A stretch of DNA of 64,000 nucleotides from Gammaproteobacteria bacterium. GTDB taxonomy: Bacteria; Pseudomonadota; Gammaproteobacteria; SURF-13. A model generated the notes under the pieces. It was not told where the DNA came from. It worked only from the letters and a program-made list of their open reading frames with translations, and did not search any database. Location of the stretch: assembly GCA_030680605.1 (NCBI GenBank), contig JAUXUQ010000013.1:1-64000 (forward strand), read 5' to 3'. The position numbers and the translations under genes were made by a program. This document shows, piece after piece, positions 35,064 to 44,588 of the stretch (the stretch's first letter is position 1; each line of letters opens with the position of its first letter).

Positions 35064-37595
35064 TTACCTGATTACACTGGAATTTTCACCCTCCCGGGCA
35101 GCAGCGGGCGGCGACTGCAACAGCCCCCACAGCGGCTGTGGTTTGGCGATCGCGTACCCCTGGGCGAAGTCGATCCCCATCTGTTGCGCGAGCGCCAGCA
35201 CGGCATCATCCTCCACCCATTCGGCTATGGTCTGTATATGCATGACATGGCCGATATTATTGATGGCCTCGACCATGGCGCGGTCAATGACATTGTCTGC
35301 CATGTCCCTGACGAAAGTGCCGTCGATCTTGAGATAATCCACCGGCAGGTTCTTGAGGTAGCCAAACGACGACAAGCCGCTGCCGAAATCATCCAGCGCA
35401 AAACGGCACCCCATGCCCTTCAGCGTGGAGATGAAACGCATCGCGCGCGAGAGATGCGTCACTGCGGCGGTTTCAGTAATCTCAAAGCAGATCTGCGTGG
35501 GCTGGATATCCGCCCGCTGCAGTTGTTCGATCGCGAAATCAAGGAAGGCGTCTTCGCACAGCGATTGACCCGAGAGATTAATGGCGCAGGTAACCAGCGG
35601 GTAATCGTTGCCGTTGCCGCTTCCGGACTGGCGGCTCAGAAAGTCAAACGTGGCGCGGATGACCCAGCGATCCAGCGTGGTCATGAGGTTGTAACGCTCC
35701 GCTGCGCCGATGAATGCCATCGGCAATACCAGTTGCCCGTCGTGCGCCTTCATGCGCAGCAGCACTTCGATGTGATTACCCGCTGTGGCCGTGTTGTTGA
35801 GCGGCTGCATGACCTGGTAATACAGGCAAAAGCGGTCTTCTTCCAGTGCCTGACGTATCTGGCTTACCCATTGCATCTCGCTGCGGTGGCGGGCCAGCGC
35901 ACGGTCGTCAGCCTGATAGACGTGCACACGGTTGCGCCCCTCGCTCTTGGCCACATAGCAGGCGGAGTCCGCCGCAGAAAGCACTTCGGCCAGGCTTGCG
36001 CTCTCGCCATGGATCGGCACCAGACCGATGCTGGCGCCCACATCGAACGTCTTGCCCTCCCAGGCAAAACGGAATTTCCTGGCCATGGCGCACAGGTCGT
36101 CGGCAATCTCCCACGCCTTGTCGAGCGGACATCCGTGCAGCAATACGCCGAATTCGTCACCGCCCAGACGCGCCAGAATGTCGTTCCCGCGCACCCGCTC
36201 CTGCAGGCGTCCGGCAAGTTGCTTCAGCAGCTCATCGCCCGCCATATGACCGCAGGTGTCGTTCACCACCTTGAACTGGTCAAGATCGATGTAGCACACC
36301 GCATGCTGTTTGCCGTCTTCGCGTGCACTCTCCAGCGCCTGCTTGAGACAGAGCTCGAATTCGCGCCGGTTGAGCAGCCCGGTGAGGGGGTCGTGGCGCG
36401 CCTGATAGACAATCTGGTTGGCCATCACCCGCGCCTGGCTTACATCATGAAACACCAGCACCACACCGGTGATCGCGCCCTGCCGGTCACGAATCGGGGC
36501 AGCAGAATCTTCAATGGAAAACTCCACGCCATCACGCCGGATCAGCGCTGCGTCGCAGTCAAGCGCAGCGCTGCGCTGCTCGCGCAGCACCAGCGCCGCC
36601 AGGCACTCGACGGGCTCTCGCGTAAGCTCGTGAATGGCGTTAAATACACGCGCCAGCGGCTGACCTCGCGCCTCAGCCACCGACCAGCCGGTGAGTTGCT
36701 CGGCGACAGGGTTCATGTAGTCTACTCGCGCCTCGGCATCGGTGGTTATCACCGCATCGCCGATGGATTGCAGCGTGACCTGGGCGCGCTCCTTTTCCTG
36801 GAACAGGGCTTCCTCGGCCTGCTTGCGCTCGGTGACATCCTGCACTGTGCCAAGGGAACTCAGTGGTCGGCCCTGCCCGTCGTAGAACGTCTCGCAGCGC
36901 TCGTGCACGTATTTCACGCGCCCGTCCTTCATGCGCAGCCTGTGCACGATGTCGTAGGGGATGCGAGTCTGTACCGATTCGGTATACGTGCGGTTGACGA
37001 AATCACGGTCGTCGGGATGGATCGTGTCGAGGAAGGTCTCATACGAGGGGTCAAATTGCGCGGGGTCAAGCTCGAAGATACGGTAGACCTCGTCTGACCA
37101 CTTGAGATCGTTCTGCACGAGATCGAGCTCCCAGCTGCCGAGCCGCGCGATGCGCTGCGCCTCGTTCAACAGCGCCTCGCTGGCGCACAGAGCCTGCTCC
37201 GCCTGCTTGCGCTTACGGCGCTGCCCGGCCTCGCGCAGCTCGCGTTCGACCACCACGTTCAGGCGCACGAGCCGATCCTTCATGACGCAGTCGCTGGCAC
37301 CCGAGTGCATCGCCTCCACCACAGCCTCCTCGCCGATATTGCCGGAGACGATGATGAACGGTATGTCATGTCCACACCGTTTCAGCAGCTCCAATGCTGT
37401 TGGCGCGCTGAAATGCGGCATGGTGTAATCGGAAAGGATGATGTCCCACGGCTCCGCCAGGGCGGCGGCCATGGCCTGCCCCGTATCCACCCGCTCATGA
37501 GTGGGGGCATAGCCGCCGTGCGCCAGCTCGCGCAGCAGCAGCAAGGCATCGTCTTCCCTGTCCTCGACGATCAATACTCGGAGTGGTATTGTCAT
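35064..37595 (-). CDS. Response regulator with REC-PAS-PAS-GGDEF-EAL domains
   Basis: The protein of 843 residues starts at MTIPLRVLIVEDREDD; Asp56 (ILSDYTMP) is the likely phosphoacceptor. Two PAS/PAC segments follow, then GGDEF (LARLGGDEFGVLL) and EAL. In the EAL part the first motif is EVLLRM, with INLSGQS, FEITET, LDDFGSG and LKIDG also present, so phosphodiesterase activity is plausible; the late AEGVE motif reads AEWVED. It probably makes or degrades c-di-GMP on a phosphorylation signal. The CHASE kinase gene is 261 nt upstream on the same strand and is the obvious partner. AGAGGTGGGA precedes the chosen ATG. Confidence 0.92.
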   Translation of the reverse strand: MTIPLRVLIVEDREDDALLLLRELAHGGYAPTHERVDTGQAMAAALAEPWDIILSDYTMPHFSAPTALELLKRCGHDIPFIIVSGNIGEEAVVEAMHSGASDCVMKDRLVRLNVVVERELREAGQRRKRKQAEQALCASEALLNEAQRIARLGSWELDLVQNDLKWSDEVYRIFELDPAQFDPSYETFLDTIHPDDRDFVNRTYTESVQTRIPYDIVHRLRMKDGRVKYVHERCETFYDGQGRPLSSLGTVQDVTERKQAEEALFQEKERAQVTLQSIGDAVITTDAEARVDYMNPVAEQLTGWSVAEARGQPLARVFNAIHELTREPVECLAALVLREQRSAALDCDAALIRRDGVEFSIEDSAAPIRDRQGAITGVVLVFHDVSQARVMANQIVYQARHDPLTGLLNRREFELCLKQALESAREDGKQHAVCYIDLDQFKVVNDTCGHMAGDELLKQLAGRLQERVRGNDILARLGGDEFGVLLHGCPLDKAWEIADDLCAMARKFRFAWEGKTFDVGASIGLVPIHGESASLAEVLSAADSACYVAKSEGRNRVHVYQADDRALARHRSEMQWVSQIRQALEEDRFCLYYQVMQPLNNTATAGNHIEVLLRMKAHDGQLVLPMAFIGAAERYNLMTTLDRWVIRATFDFLSRQSGSGNGNDYPLVTCAINLSGQSLCEDAFLDFAIEQLQRADIQPTQICFEITETAAVTHLSRAMRFISTLKGMGCRFALDDFGSGLSSFGYLKNLPVDYLKIDGTFVRDMADNVIDRAMVEAINNIGHVMHIQTIAEWVEDDAVLALAQQMGIDFAQGYAIAKPQPLWGLLQSPPAAAREGENSSVIR

Positions 37596-37856
37596 TCCCA
37601 CCTCTGGCACGGGGCACGAACTGCCGCCAACCTTGCCGCACCGTGACCGGAACCACGTGTGAATACCGCAACTGCGGCACACCCCGCTGTCAGCAGGTGA
37701 CCCTTGCAACTCCAGCCTGAGCAACTGCCAAGGCGCTCGAAATCCCGCTACACCGCAAGCACCTGCCCGCGAATAATGCACTAAAAAACTGGGGTATGCC
37801 ACTGGCCGGCACGCGCACAACAACCCTGCATGCAACCTGACGTGCGGCGCACCCCA

Positions 37857-40079
37857 TCAAGCCGGCGCCTCCCTGCCCGCCTGGGGTTCCAGCGTGAAGT
37901 AAAACGTCGCCCCGCGCTCCACCGCGCCCTCGGCCCAGATGCGTCCGCCATGGCGCCGGACGATGCGCTGCACCGTCACCAGGCCGATGCCTGTGCCCTC
38001 AAACTCGGTCGCCCCGTGCAGGCGCTGGAAGGGGGTGAACAGTTTGCTCGCGTAGGCCATATCAAAACCCGCGCCATCGTCACGCACAAAATACACCTGT
38101 TCATCCTGCAGACGCGCCACGCCCAACTCGATCACTGCCCGCGCATGGCCTGCGGTAAACTTCCATGCATTCCCCAGCAGATTATGCAGCAGGATGCGCA
38201 GCAGGCGCGCATCGCCGTGTACTACGATATCCGGGGCAACCACTGTGGTTACCTCGCGCGCGCCATTCTGCCGGGCAAGATCGGCCAGAATGTCTGCGGC
38301 AAGAGCGCTCAACGAAACCTCACCGTAGCGGACAGGCGCACGTATAACCTGTGACAGGCCAAGCAAGGCCTCAATGATCTCCGACATGCGGCGGCTGGCA
38401 TTATCGATGCGCTGCAGATAATCCACCCCGGCGGCATCCAAACGCGCCGCATACTCCTCAATCAGGGCCTGCGAGAAACCATGGATGGCACGCAATGGCG
38501 CACGCAGATCATGCGAAACTGAATAGCTGAAGGCCTCGAGTTCCTGATTGAGCGCAGTGAGCGCCTCGGTGCGCTCGGCAACGCGCCGCTCCAGCTCGAG
38601 ATTGAGCCGCTGCAGCTCCTGTTCCGTGCGCTTGCGCAGCGTCACGTCCTGTACCGCGCCGATCATACGCTGCGCCACACCCACATCGTCATAGGTCACG
38701 TGCGCCCGCTCATGCACGATGCGCTCGCTGCCATCCGGCAACAGTATCCGGTGGTCCATGCGCAAGACTGCACCGAATTCGAGCGATACCTCAATTGCCT
38801 TTTGCAGCAGCTCACGATCATCGGGGTGGACAGTAGCCAGAAATGCATTCAGGGTCTCACGGGGTTGCTGCGCGCAGCGCCCGAATATGCGGCAGGCCTC
38901 TTCCGACGCGGTCACCTCGTCACGCGCCATGTCCCACTCCCAGTGACCCATACGCCCTATGCGTTGCGCCTGTGCCAGCCTGGCACGACTCTGCCTGAGG
39001 TCGGCAGCGATGTGCTCGGCGCGGGCGCGGGCGCGCACCTGCAGCAGGGCAATGCCGAACAACAGGGTGCTCACCAGCATGCCGCTGCCCAGCACCCACA
39101 GGGGCAGATAGGCCTGCGGTCCTGCGCCAAACCCGGGCAAAGAGACGAAGTACAGCGTCCAGGGGTGGCCACCGATGCTCACTACGCGCCTTGCTTCAAA
39201 GTGAGGATGAACCGGTGTGTTCAAAAAATGCGGGGTATTGTCGTCGTCGTACAACAGGGTGTCTATGGACATGTGCGCGCCATCGAACACCTCGAAATCG
39301 ATGAGCGGGTGCTGCTGAGTGTCGTAGATGTTCGCCAGCAGGTCAGCGGCATGGAATACGCCGATGACATAGCCTTGCAGTGCCGCCCGACGCTGCTCCA
39401 CGCTGTCCGCAGGCATGGCTTTGTAATAGATTGGCACAAAGGCGAGAAAACCGGGCTGGTTGGCAGGGCCCCCCGCCAGCTTGGCAATGCGCCCGCCCAG
39501 CGCCGGCCCGCCGCCGTCACGGGCGCGCGCCATGGCGCGTCTGTTCATCACTGCGCTGCCGACATCCAGCCCCAACGCCAGCGGTTCAAGGGGCTCCCCA
39601 TATTCAATCGGGAAATATTCCGCTTTCTCGCGTAACACGCCGTGCTGGCCGTCACCGATGTCCCATACACGATAGTCTTCCAGCCCCTCGGCCTTGAGCC
39701 GTGCCTGAAACGCATCCAGCGTGGCAGGCGTAACGCGCGGAGCGTACTGAATGGCCGCGAGGCCTGGGTAGCGCTCCTTGAGCTTGAGGCTGGCGACAAA
39801 GGTACTGAATTCTTCTCGCGTGACGTGCTCACTCGAGACAAACAGGCCGCGCGTAGCAACCAGCGCATCAAAAAAGCGGCCCATGCGCCGCTCCACCCAC
39901 ACCTGCATCGTCTGCGCCGCGTTATCGAACTGCACCTGGTTGTCTGCCTGCAGGTTGCCCTGCTCGAGTCGCCAGGCAAGCACGCTCATGCCCAGGCCTA
40001 TGGCCAACACGAGATAGGGTGTGGCGCGATGCCACAACACGGTCTGCAAACGGTTGAGTATGGCGACTCTATCGAGCAT
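37857..40079 (-). CDS. CHASE-domain sensor histidine kinase with PAS domain
   Basis: The 740-residue protein has an N-terminal membrane helix (about 18-36), a periplasmic CHASE domain (FSTFVASLKLKERYPGLAAIQYAPRV), a second membrane helix near residues 330-350, a PAS domain, and a kinase core. The phosphorylated His is in YSVSHDLRAPLRAIHGF; the ATP lid shows LLGNAWKF, DDGAGFDM and GTGIGLVTVQRIV. CHASE domains bind small extracellular ligands such as cytokinin-like molecules or peptides; the ligand here is unknown. Confidence 0.92.
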   Translation of the reverse strand: MLDRVAILNRLQTVLWHRATPYLVLAIGLGMSVLAWRLEQGNLQADNQVQFDNAAQTMQVWVERRMGRFFDALVATRGLFVSSEHVTREEFSTFVASLKLKERYPGLAAIQYAPRVTPATLDAFQARLKAEGLEDYRVWDIGDGQHGVLREKAEYFPIEYGEPLEPLALGLDVGSAVMNRRAMARARDGGGPALGGRIAKLAGGPANQPGFLAFVPIYYKAMPADSVEQRRAALQGYVIGVFHAADLLANIYDTQQHPLIDFEVFDGAHMSIDTLLYDDDNTPHFLNTPVHPHFEARRVVSIGGHPWTLYFVSLPGFGAGPQAYLPLWVLGSGMLVSTLLFGIALLQVRARARAEHIAADLRQSRARLAQAQRIGRMGHWEWDMARDEVTASEEACRIFGRCAQQPRETLNAFLATVHPDDRELLQKAIEVSLEFGAVLRMDHRILLPDGSERIVHERAHVTYDDVGVAQRMIGAVQDVTLRKRTEQELQRLNLELERRVAERTEALTALNQELEAFSYSVSHDLRAPLRAIHGFSQALIEEYAARLDAAGVDYLQRIDNASRRMSEIIEALLGLSQVIRAPVRYGEVSLSALAADILADLARQNGAREVTTVVAPDIVVHGDARLLRILLHNLLGNAWKFTAGHARAVIELGVARLQDEQVYFVRDDGAGFDMAYASKLFTPFQRLHGATEFEGTGIGLVTVQRIVRRHGGRIWAEGAVERGATFYFTLEPQAGREAPA

Positions 40080-40111
40080 GATTCACTCCGCTGTCATGAC
40101 TGCGGGGGCGC

Positions 40112-40546
40112 TTATCCCGGCGTGTTGTGCTCCACCCAGCGCGCGGCCTCGCCCACCTGTTCACGCTTCCAGAGCGGGGCGCGGGTCTTGAGTTCTTCGA
40201 CCAGATAACGGCAGGCCGCAAACGCCTCGGCACGGTGCACGGCCCAGACGGCGGCAAGCACCAGGCTATCGCCGGGAGCCACGGCGCCGGTGCGGTGCAC
40301 GATGAGCGCATCGATGATCGGCCAGCGCTGCATGGCCTCGGCGCAGATGGCATCGAGGTATTTCTCGGTCATGCCGGGGTAGTGCTCCAGCGTCATGCCC
40401 GTAACCGTCTCGCCCTGATTGAAGTCGCGCAGGGTACCCACAAAAACGGCGGTGGCGCCGTAGCCGCCCGTTGCTGCCCGTTGGTTTTGATAAGCGGCTA
40501 ACTCGGCCCAGGGGTCGAGCGGGGTTTCACGGACGAAAATGGTCAT
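40112..40546 (-). CDS. moaE: Molybdopterin synthase catalytic subunit
   Basis: This subunit (144 residues) transfers sulfur from the MoaD thiocarboxylate to precursor Z. Landmarks are GATAVFVGTLRDFNQGE, LEHYPGMTEKYL, VHRTGAVAPGDSLVLAAV and the Lys-rich LKTRAPLWKRE that forms the active site. The ATG at 40546 opens the conserved domain. It follows moaD after a 59-nt gap that holds a repeat unit. Confidence 0.95.
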   Translation of the reverse strand: MTIFVRETPLDPWAELAAYQNQRAATGGYGATAVFVGTLRDFNQGETVTGMTLEHYPGMTEKYLDAICAEAMQRWPIIDALIVHRTGAVAPGDSLVLAAVWAVHRAEAFAACRYLVEELKTRAPLWKREQVGEAARWVEHNTPG

Positions 40547-40570
40547 GTCTTTAATCCAGGGCCTGGGAAC

Positions 40571-40600
40571 TGAGACGTTTTTCACTGGCCACTGGCCCCC
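40571..40600. repeat. Short-unit repeat cluster G between moaD and moaE
   Basis: GACGTTTTTCACTGGCCACTGGCC resembles half of clusters D and E (AAAACG core and GCCACT units), here in diverged form. Confidence 0.5.
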
Positions 40601-40605
40601 TGCCT

Positions 40606-40836
40606 CTAGCCTCCGGTGACTGGCGGGAAAAAAGCCACCTCGTCCCCATCAAATACTTGCTGCTGCGCGTCGGCATATGTGTGATTTACCGCTGCCAGCA
40701 TATTGGCAGGCCACGGCGCGCCGCGCGCGACCCCGGCCCAGACCTCGGCCACACTCCGTGCATGCGCGGCCTCGACGTGCTCTTCCGTGCGCCCCATGTA
40801 CTCGCGCAGGCCAGCAAAATACTTTACGCTAATCAC
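40606..40836 (-). CDS. moaD: Molybdopterin synthase sulfur carrier subunit
   Basis: The 76-residue ubiquitin-fold protein ends in PPVTGG, the C-terminal Gly-Gly that is adenylated and converted to a thiocarboxylate. It pairs with MoaE downstream. Its start codon is only 29 nt from the divergent moaC start. Confidence 0.95.
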   Translation of the reverse strand: MISVKYFAGLREYMGRTEEHVEAAHARSVAEVWAGVARGAPWPANMLAAVNHTYADAQQQVFDGDEVAFFPPVTGG

Positions 40837-40865
40837 CTTACTTCAAAGTGTAGCACCACGCACGC

Positions 40866-41360
40866 GTGTCAAAAACCATACATAAACTAGGCCATTTCAA
40901 CCGGCGCGGCGAGGTGCACATGGTGGACGTAGGCGGCAAAGACGCCACCCGCCGCCGGGCATGCGCCGAGGGGCGCATCCTCATGCAACCCGCCACCCTC
41001 GGGCTGATCCTGCAAGGCGCCCACGCCAAGGGTGACGTGCTCGGCATCGCGCGCGTGGCAGGCATCATGGCGGCAAAAAAAACCGCCGACCTGATCCCGC
41101 TGTGCCACCCGCTGGTATTGACGCATCTCGACATCCGCCTTGAACCTGTAGCCGATGCAGCCGCGGTACTTTGCACCGCCAGCGTCGAAACGTACGGACC
41201 CACCGGCGTAGAGATGGAGGCGCTGATCGCGGTGGAAGTCGCACTCGCGACCATTTACGACATGTGCAAGGCAGTGGATCGCGGCATGACGCTGACTGAC
41301 ATCCGTCTCATGGAAAAAGCGGGCGGAGAATCCGGCCACTGGCAAAGAAGCAGCGCCTGA
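40866..41360 (+). CDS. moaC: Cyclic pyranopterin monophosphate synthase
   Basis: The 164-residue protein rearranges the MoaA product to cPMP in molybdenum cofactor synthesis. Conserved segments are [39 protein letters not shown] and [13 protein letters not shown]. The start is GTG at 40866. moaA is not in the window. Confidence 0.96.
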   Translation: MSKTIHKLGHFNRRGEVHMVDVGGKDATRRRACAEGRILMQPATLGLILQGAHAKGDVLGIARVAGIMAAKKTADLIPLCHPLVLTHLDIRLEPVADAAAVLCTASVETYGPTGVEMEALIAVEVALATIYDMCKAVDRGMTLTDIRLMEKAGGESGHWQRSSA

Positions 41361-43487
41361 TCAGTTACTCGTCTGCCGCAGGCTGCGTTGCACCCGCCGT
41401 GAGGTGAGCGGAGTCTGCCCGAGCCAGGCGGTGAAATCGGCTACTGCCTGTGGCCGGCCCAGGAAGTAGCCTTGCGCCACATCACAGCCCCAATCTGCCA
41501 GCATGTCCCACACCGCCTGACTCTCCACACCTTCCGCCACGACCCTGAGGCCCAGATGATGTGCGAGATCTATGGTGGAGTGAACAATCGCAGCAGCGCT
41601 GCCATCCTGCACCATGTTCATCACAAACGACTTGTCGATCTTGAGCGTATTCACCGGCAGCTTGGTGAGATAGGCCAGCGATGAATAACCCGTGCCAAAG
41701 TCGTCGATGGAAAGGCCTACGCCCATGGCATGCAACTGCGTCAACATGTCCAGTGCGCGCGCCGGGTCAGTCATGATCACACTCTCAGTGATTTCGATCT
41801 CCAGGCTGGCAGGCGGCACATCGTGCTCGGCCAGAGACAAGGCCACGAACTCCGCAAGCTGCTCCTCCTGCAGGTCGCGCGCCGAGAGGTTGACTGCGAG
41901 CGGTATCCCGACCCCGGCACTGCGCCACGCTGCACACTGGCGTATCGCCTCATGCAGCACAAACCGCGTCAGATCGCATATCAGGCCGGTACGCTCGGCG
42001 AGCGGGATAAAATCATCCGGCAGTATCAGGCCACGCTGCGGATGCTGCCAACGCACCAGGGCCTCGGCGCCGGCCACTTGCCCGGTTGCAAAGGCAATCT
42101 TGGGCTGGTAGTGCAACAGCAGCTGCTGTCCTGCAATGGCGTGATTGAGCTCACTGCTCAGCATCAACTGGCGCAGGCTGTCCTGATCCTGCTCCTGGTC
42201 ATACAGCGCATAACCGCTATGGCTGCGCTTGGCCACGTACATGGCTACGTCCGCACGGCGCAGCAGCGTAACATTATCTGCGCCGTGCGCCGGAAACAGG
42301 GCGATGCCGATGCTGGCGCTCACCTCCAGCAGCCGTCCCTGGACATGAAACTCCACAGCCAGCGCATTGATCAGCATGTCTGCGGTGCGCATGGCCTGCT
42401 CACCCTCCGCACCGACCAGCAGCACGGCAAACTCATCGCCCCCCAGCCGGGCAACGGTGTCTGATTTACGCAGCGTGGTCTGCAGTCGCAGCGCCACCTG
42501 TTGCAGCAACTGGTCACCATACTGATGGCCGAGGCTGTCGTTCACCTCCTTGCAGCGGTCAAGATCCATCACCAGCAGCGCAAACGGCTTGCTGTCACGT
42601 GCCGCCGCACGGATGACCTGCTGCAGGCGATCCTCCAGCAAGGCACGATTGGGAAGGTTGGTAAGCGAGTCGTGCAGCGCCTGGTGCTCCAGCAACAGCG
42701 TGCTTTCGATGAGACGGGCGTTATCGGCCTCGATCGTGCGCGCCATCTGGTCGAAGGCCTGGCCAATACGCCCGAGCTCGTCATTGCCGCGCAAACCGGT
42801 CTGCGCGGTGTGATCCCCGGCGGCGAGACGTTCAGCGGTATGGACGATACGCGCCACCCGTCGCGTCACCACAAAGTGGGCAAATACCCACAGCAACAGA
42901 GCCAGGCCCGCCATGAACACGGTCGAATCCCATACATGATTCTGCACACTGTACCGCCCGGCCTGCTTGCGGTTGCGCAGGTCGTAGCGCATGTGCAGGA
43001 TGCCAGTCCGCGACGGGCGCAATTCATTGCTGTGCGCACCCAGCACCACGGGATAGTAGCCGGCCACCGAGTTGCGGTCTTCCGCCAATACCACCTCACC
43101 GGCCAGCGTGTCACGGGCTCGCGCCACCATGCCCTCGTCAAAGTCCGGCAACGCCTGCTTTACCGGCATACCGATCCAGGCCCTGCGCGTGGCATGACGT
43201 ATGATGTCGCCCTCATCTATCAGCACCGCATGTATCAGACCGGAGTTCGACCCTGCCGAGGCGATTTCGATTGCAGCCGCCTCCATGCCGCCCAGGCCCA
43301 CCAGATACTCAAGCAGACGCTGCATGTCCGTCATGTCCTGAATCAGCTGATCACGGGCCAGGGTTTCGATGCGGTGGTCTTCGGTGCGGGTGCCCTGATA
43401 CAGGGTATAGGCGCTCCATACCGCTGTCAGCAGCAGCAACAGCACAGGGATCATGATCCGCAGGGGGAACAGGAGCAACTGTTTCAT
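41361..43487 (-). CDS. Membrane HAMP-GGDEF-EAL c-di-GMP enzyme
   Basis: The 708-residue protein has an N-terminal membrane helix, a periplasmic sensor part (about 30-185), a second helix (about 188-208), a HAMP linker (RRVARIVHTAERLAAGDH), GGDEF (RLGGDEFAVLL) and EAL (AEALVRWQHP). Both catalytic signatures are intact, including NLSARDL, EITESVI, DDFGTGYSSL, KIDKSF and AEGVES. Its ATG overlaps the stop codon of the binding lipoprotein gene by four bases, suggesting the two form a sensor unit. Confidence 0.93.
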   Translation of the reverse strand: MKQLLLFPLRIMIPVLLLLLTAVWSAYTLYQGTRTEDHRIETLARDQLIQDMTDMQRLLEYLVGLGGMEAAAIEIASAGSNSGLIHAVLIDEGDIIRHATRRAWIGMPVKQALPDFDEGMVARARDTLAGEVVLAEDRNSVAGYYPVVLGAHSNELRPSRTGILHMRYDLRNRKQAGRYSVQNHVWDSTVFMAGLALLLWVFAHFVVTRRVARIVHTAERLAAGDHTAQTGLRGNDELGRIGQAFDQMARTIEADNARLIESTLLLEHQALHDSLTNLPNRALLEDRLQQVIRAAARDSKPFALLVMDLDRCKEVNDSLGHQYGDQLLQQVALRLQTTLRKSDTVARLGGDEFAVLLVGAEGEQAMRTADMLINALAVEFHVQGRLLEVSASIGIALFPAHGADNVTLLRRADVAMYVAKRSHSGYALYDQEQDQDSLRQLMLSSELNHAIAGQQLLLHYQPKIAFATGQVAGAEALVRWQHPQRGLILPDDFIPLAERTGLICDLTRFVLHEAIRQCAAWRSAGVGIPLAVNLSARDLQEEQLAEFVALSLAEHDVPPASLEIEITESVIMTDPARALDMLTQLHAMGVGLSIDDFGTGYSSLAYLTKLPVNTLKIDKSFVMNMVQDGSAAAIVHSTIDLAHHLGLRVVAEGVESQAVWDMLADWGCDVAQGYFLGRPQAVADFTAWLGQTPLTSRRVQRSLRQTSN

Positions 43488-44461
43488 GGCATCACTTTTT
43501 CAATGACACTGGCATCCAGCAATGCCGTGGCCTCCATGTCCTGGCGCAGCAATTTCTGCGCCCGCATGCTGTGTTGCATATACCTGACAGGAGCCAGCAA
43601 TTCGGCCCCGGATCCACGGATCATGCGCAGGTTCCGCGCGATATCTGGAATCCGCAATAACTGCCATGCGGCCTGAATCTCGTCCGCATCCAAGGCCAGG
43701 CGCGGCCTCATGCGTGCGGCAGCGTCCTCCGGGTGCAGCTCGACATAGGCCAGGGCACGAAACCAGTTCTGCACCAGACCTGCTACCGCAGCAGCCTCAC
43801 GCTCCAGATAATCGGATCGCACCACCAGTACATCAACGATCTCGCCCGGAATCTGGCTGCTGTCAAACAGTTTGGCCGCACCTTGCTGCAACAGCCGGGT
43901 GCGCACCGGCTCAAAGGTCACGACCGCATCTACCTCATGCTGCAGAAATGCCCGCTCGTGCGCAACAGCAGGCAGCGGCACTACCTGTATCTCATCCAGC
44001 GTCATGCCTGCCAGTGTAAGCGCGCGGGCAAGCACATAGGCACCCAGCGCACCGTGCTCCACCCCGATGCGTCGGCCTTTGAGATCACCCAGCCCGCGCA
44101 TGCCTGCCCTGCCCAAAATCACATCGGCGCCATTGGAAACATCCATGACCAGCACCACGCGTGGCTGCTGACCAGAATCGAGCAGCAGCAGCGCCTCGTC
44201 CAGCGTGAGTGCCGCGGCCTCAACGGCGTGGTTGCGAAAGGCACGGAGAACCTCGGTCGCCGAGGCATACTCCACCAGATGTACCGGCCCACCCTCGAAG
44301 TAACCGAGATCGCGCGCCAGATACAGCGGCTCATACCCCAGCCAGACATTGGTGCCGACACGCAACGGCGGTGGTGGCTGCGGCGTACAGCCGGCCATTA
44401 TCAGCGCCAGCATGCCGCTAACCAGAAGAGCCACATACCCGACGAACCTGCCCAACGTCAT
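43484..44461 (-). CDS. Periplasmic binding lipoprotein, NMT1/SsuA-like
   Basis: The protein of 325 residues from the ATG at 44461 has a lipoprotein signal (LALIMAGC) and a type II periplasmic binding fold like nitrate/sulfonate/thiamine-precursor binding proteins: LRVGTNVWLGYEPLYLARDLGYF, then GLGDLKGRRIGVEHGALGAYVLARAL and VDAVVTFEP. No ABC permease or ATPase is beside it. It is coupled by ATGA to the HAMP-GGDEF-EAL gene, so it may present a ligand to that enzyme instead of feeding a transporter. The open frame extends to 44590, but conservation starts after the signal peptide. Confidence 0.85.
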   Translation of the reverse strand: MTLGRFVGYVALLVSGMLALIMAGCTPQPPPPLRVGTNVWLGYEPLYLARDLGYFEGGPVHLVEYASATEVLRAFRNHAVEAAALTLDEALLLLDSGQQPRVVLVMDVSNGADVILGRAGMRGLGDLKGRRIGVEHGALGAYVLARALTLAGMTLDEIQVVPLPAVAHERAFLQHEVDAVVTFEPVRTRLLQQGAAKLFDSSQIPGEIVDVLVVRSDYLEREAAAVAGLVQNWFRALAYVELHPEDAAARMRPRLALDADEIQAAWQLLRIPDIARNLRMIRGSGAELLAPVRYMQHSMRAQKLLRQDMEATALLDASVIEKVMP

Positions 44462-44588
44462 CCTGTGCTCCGCGCGTATTCCCCTGCCCATTTCCATTAT
44501 GTATCGGCAGGATACCCTGCCACCATATCCCATAAGACGGCCAATGACGTCTATACTGGTATCCAGCTGAACCCTGCTGTCATGCGCC

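Noticed and set aside
35184-37097. 637-codon plus-strand frame opposite the GGDEF-EAL gene
   Set aside because: Antisense to intact REC, PAS, GGDEF and EAL motifs; no domain of its own.
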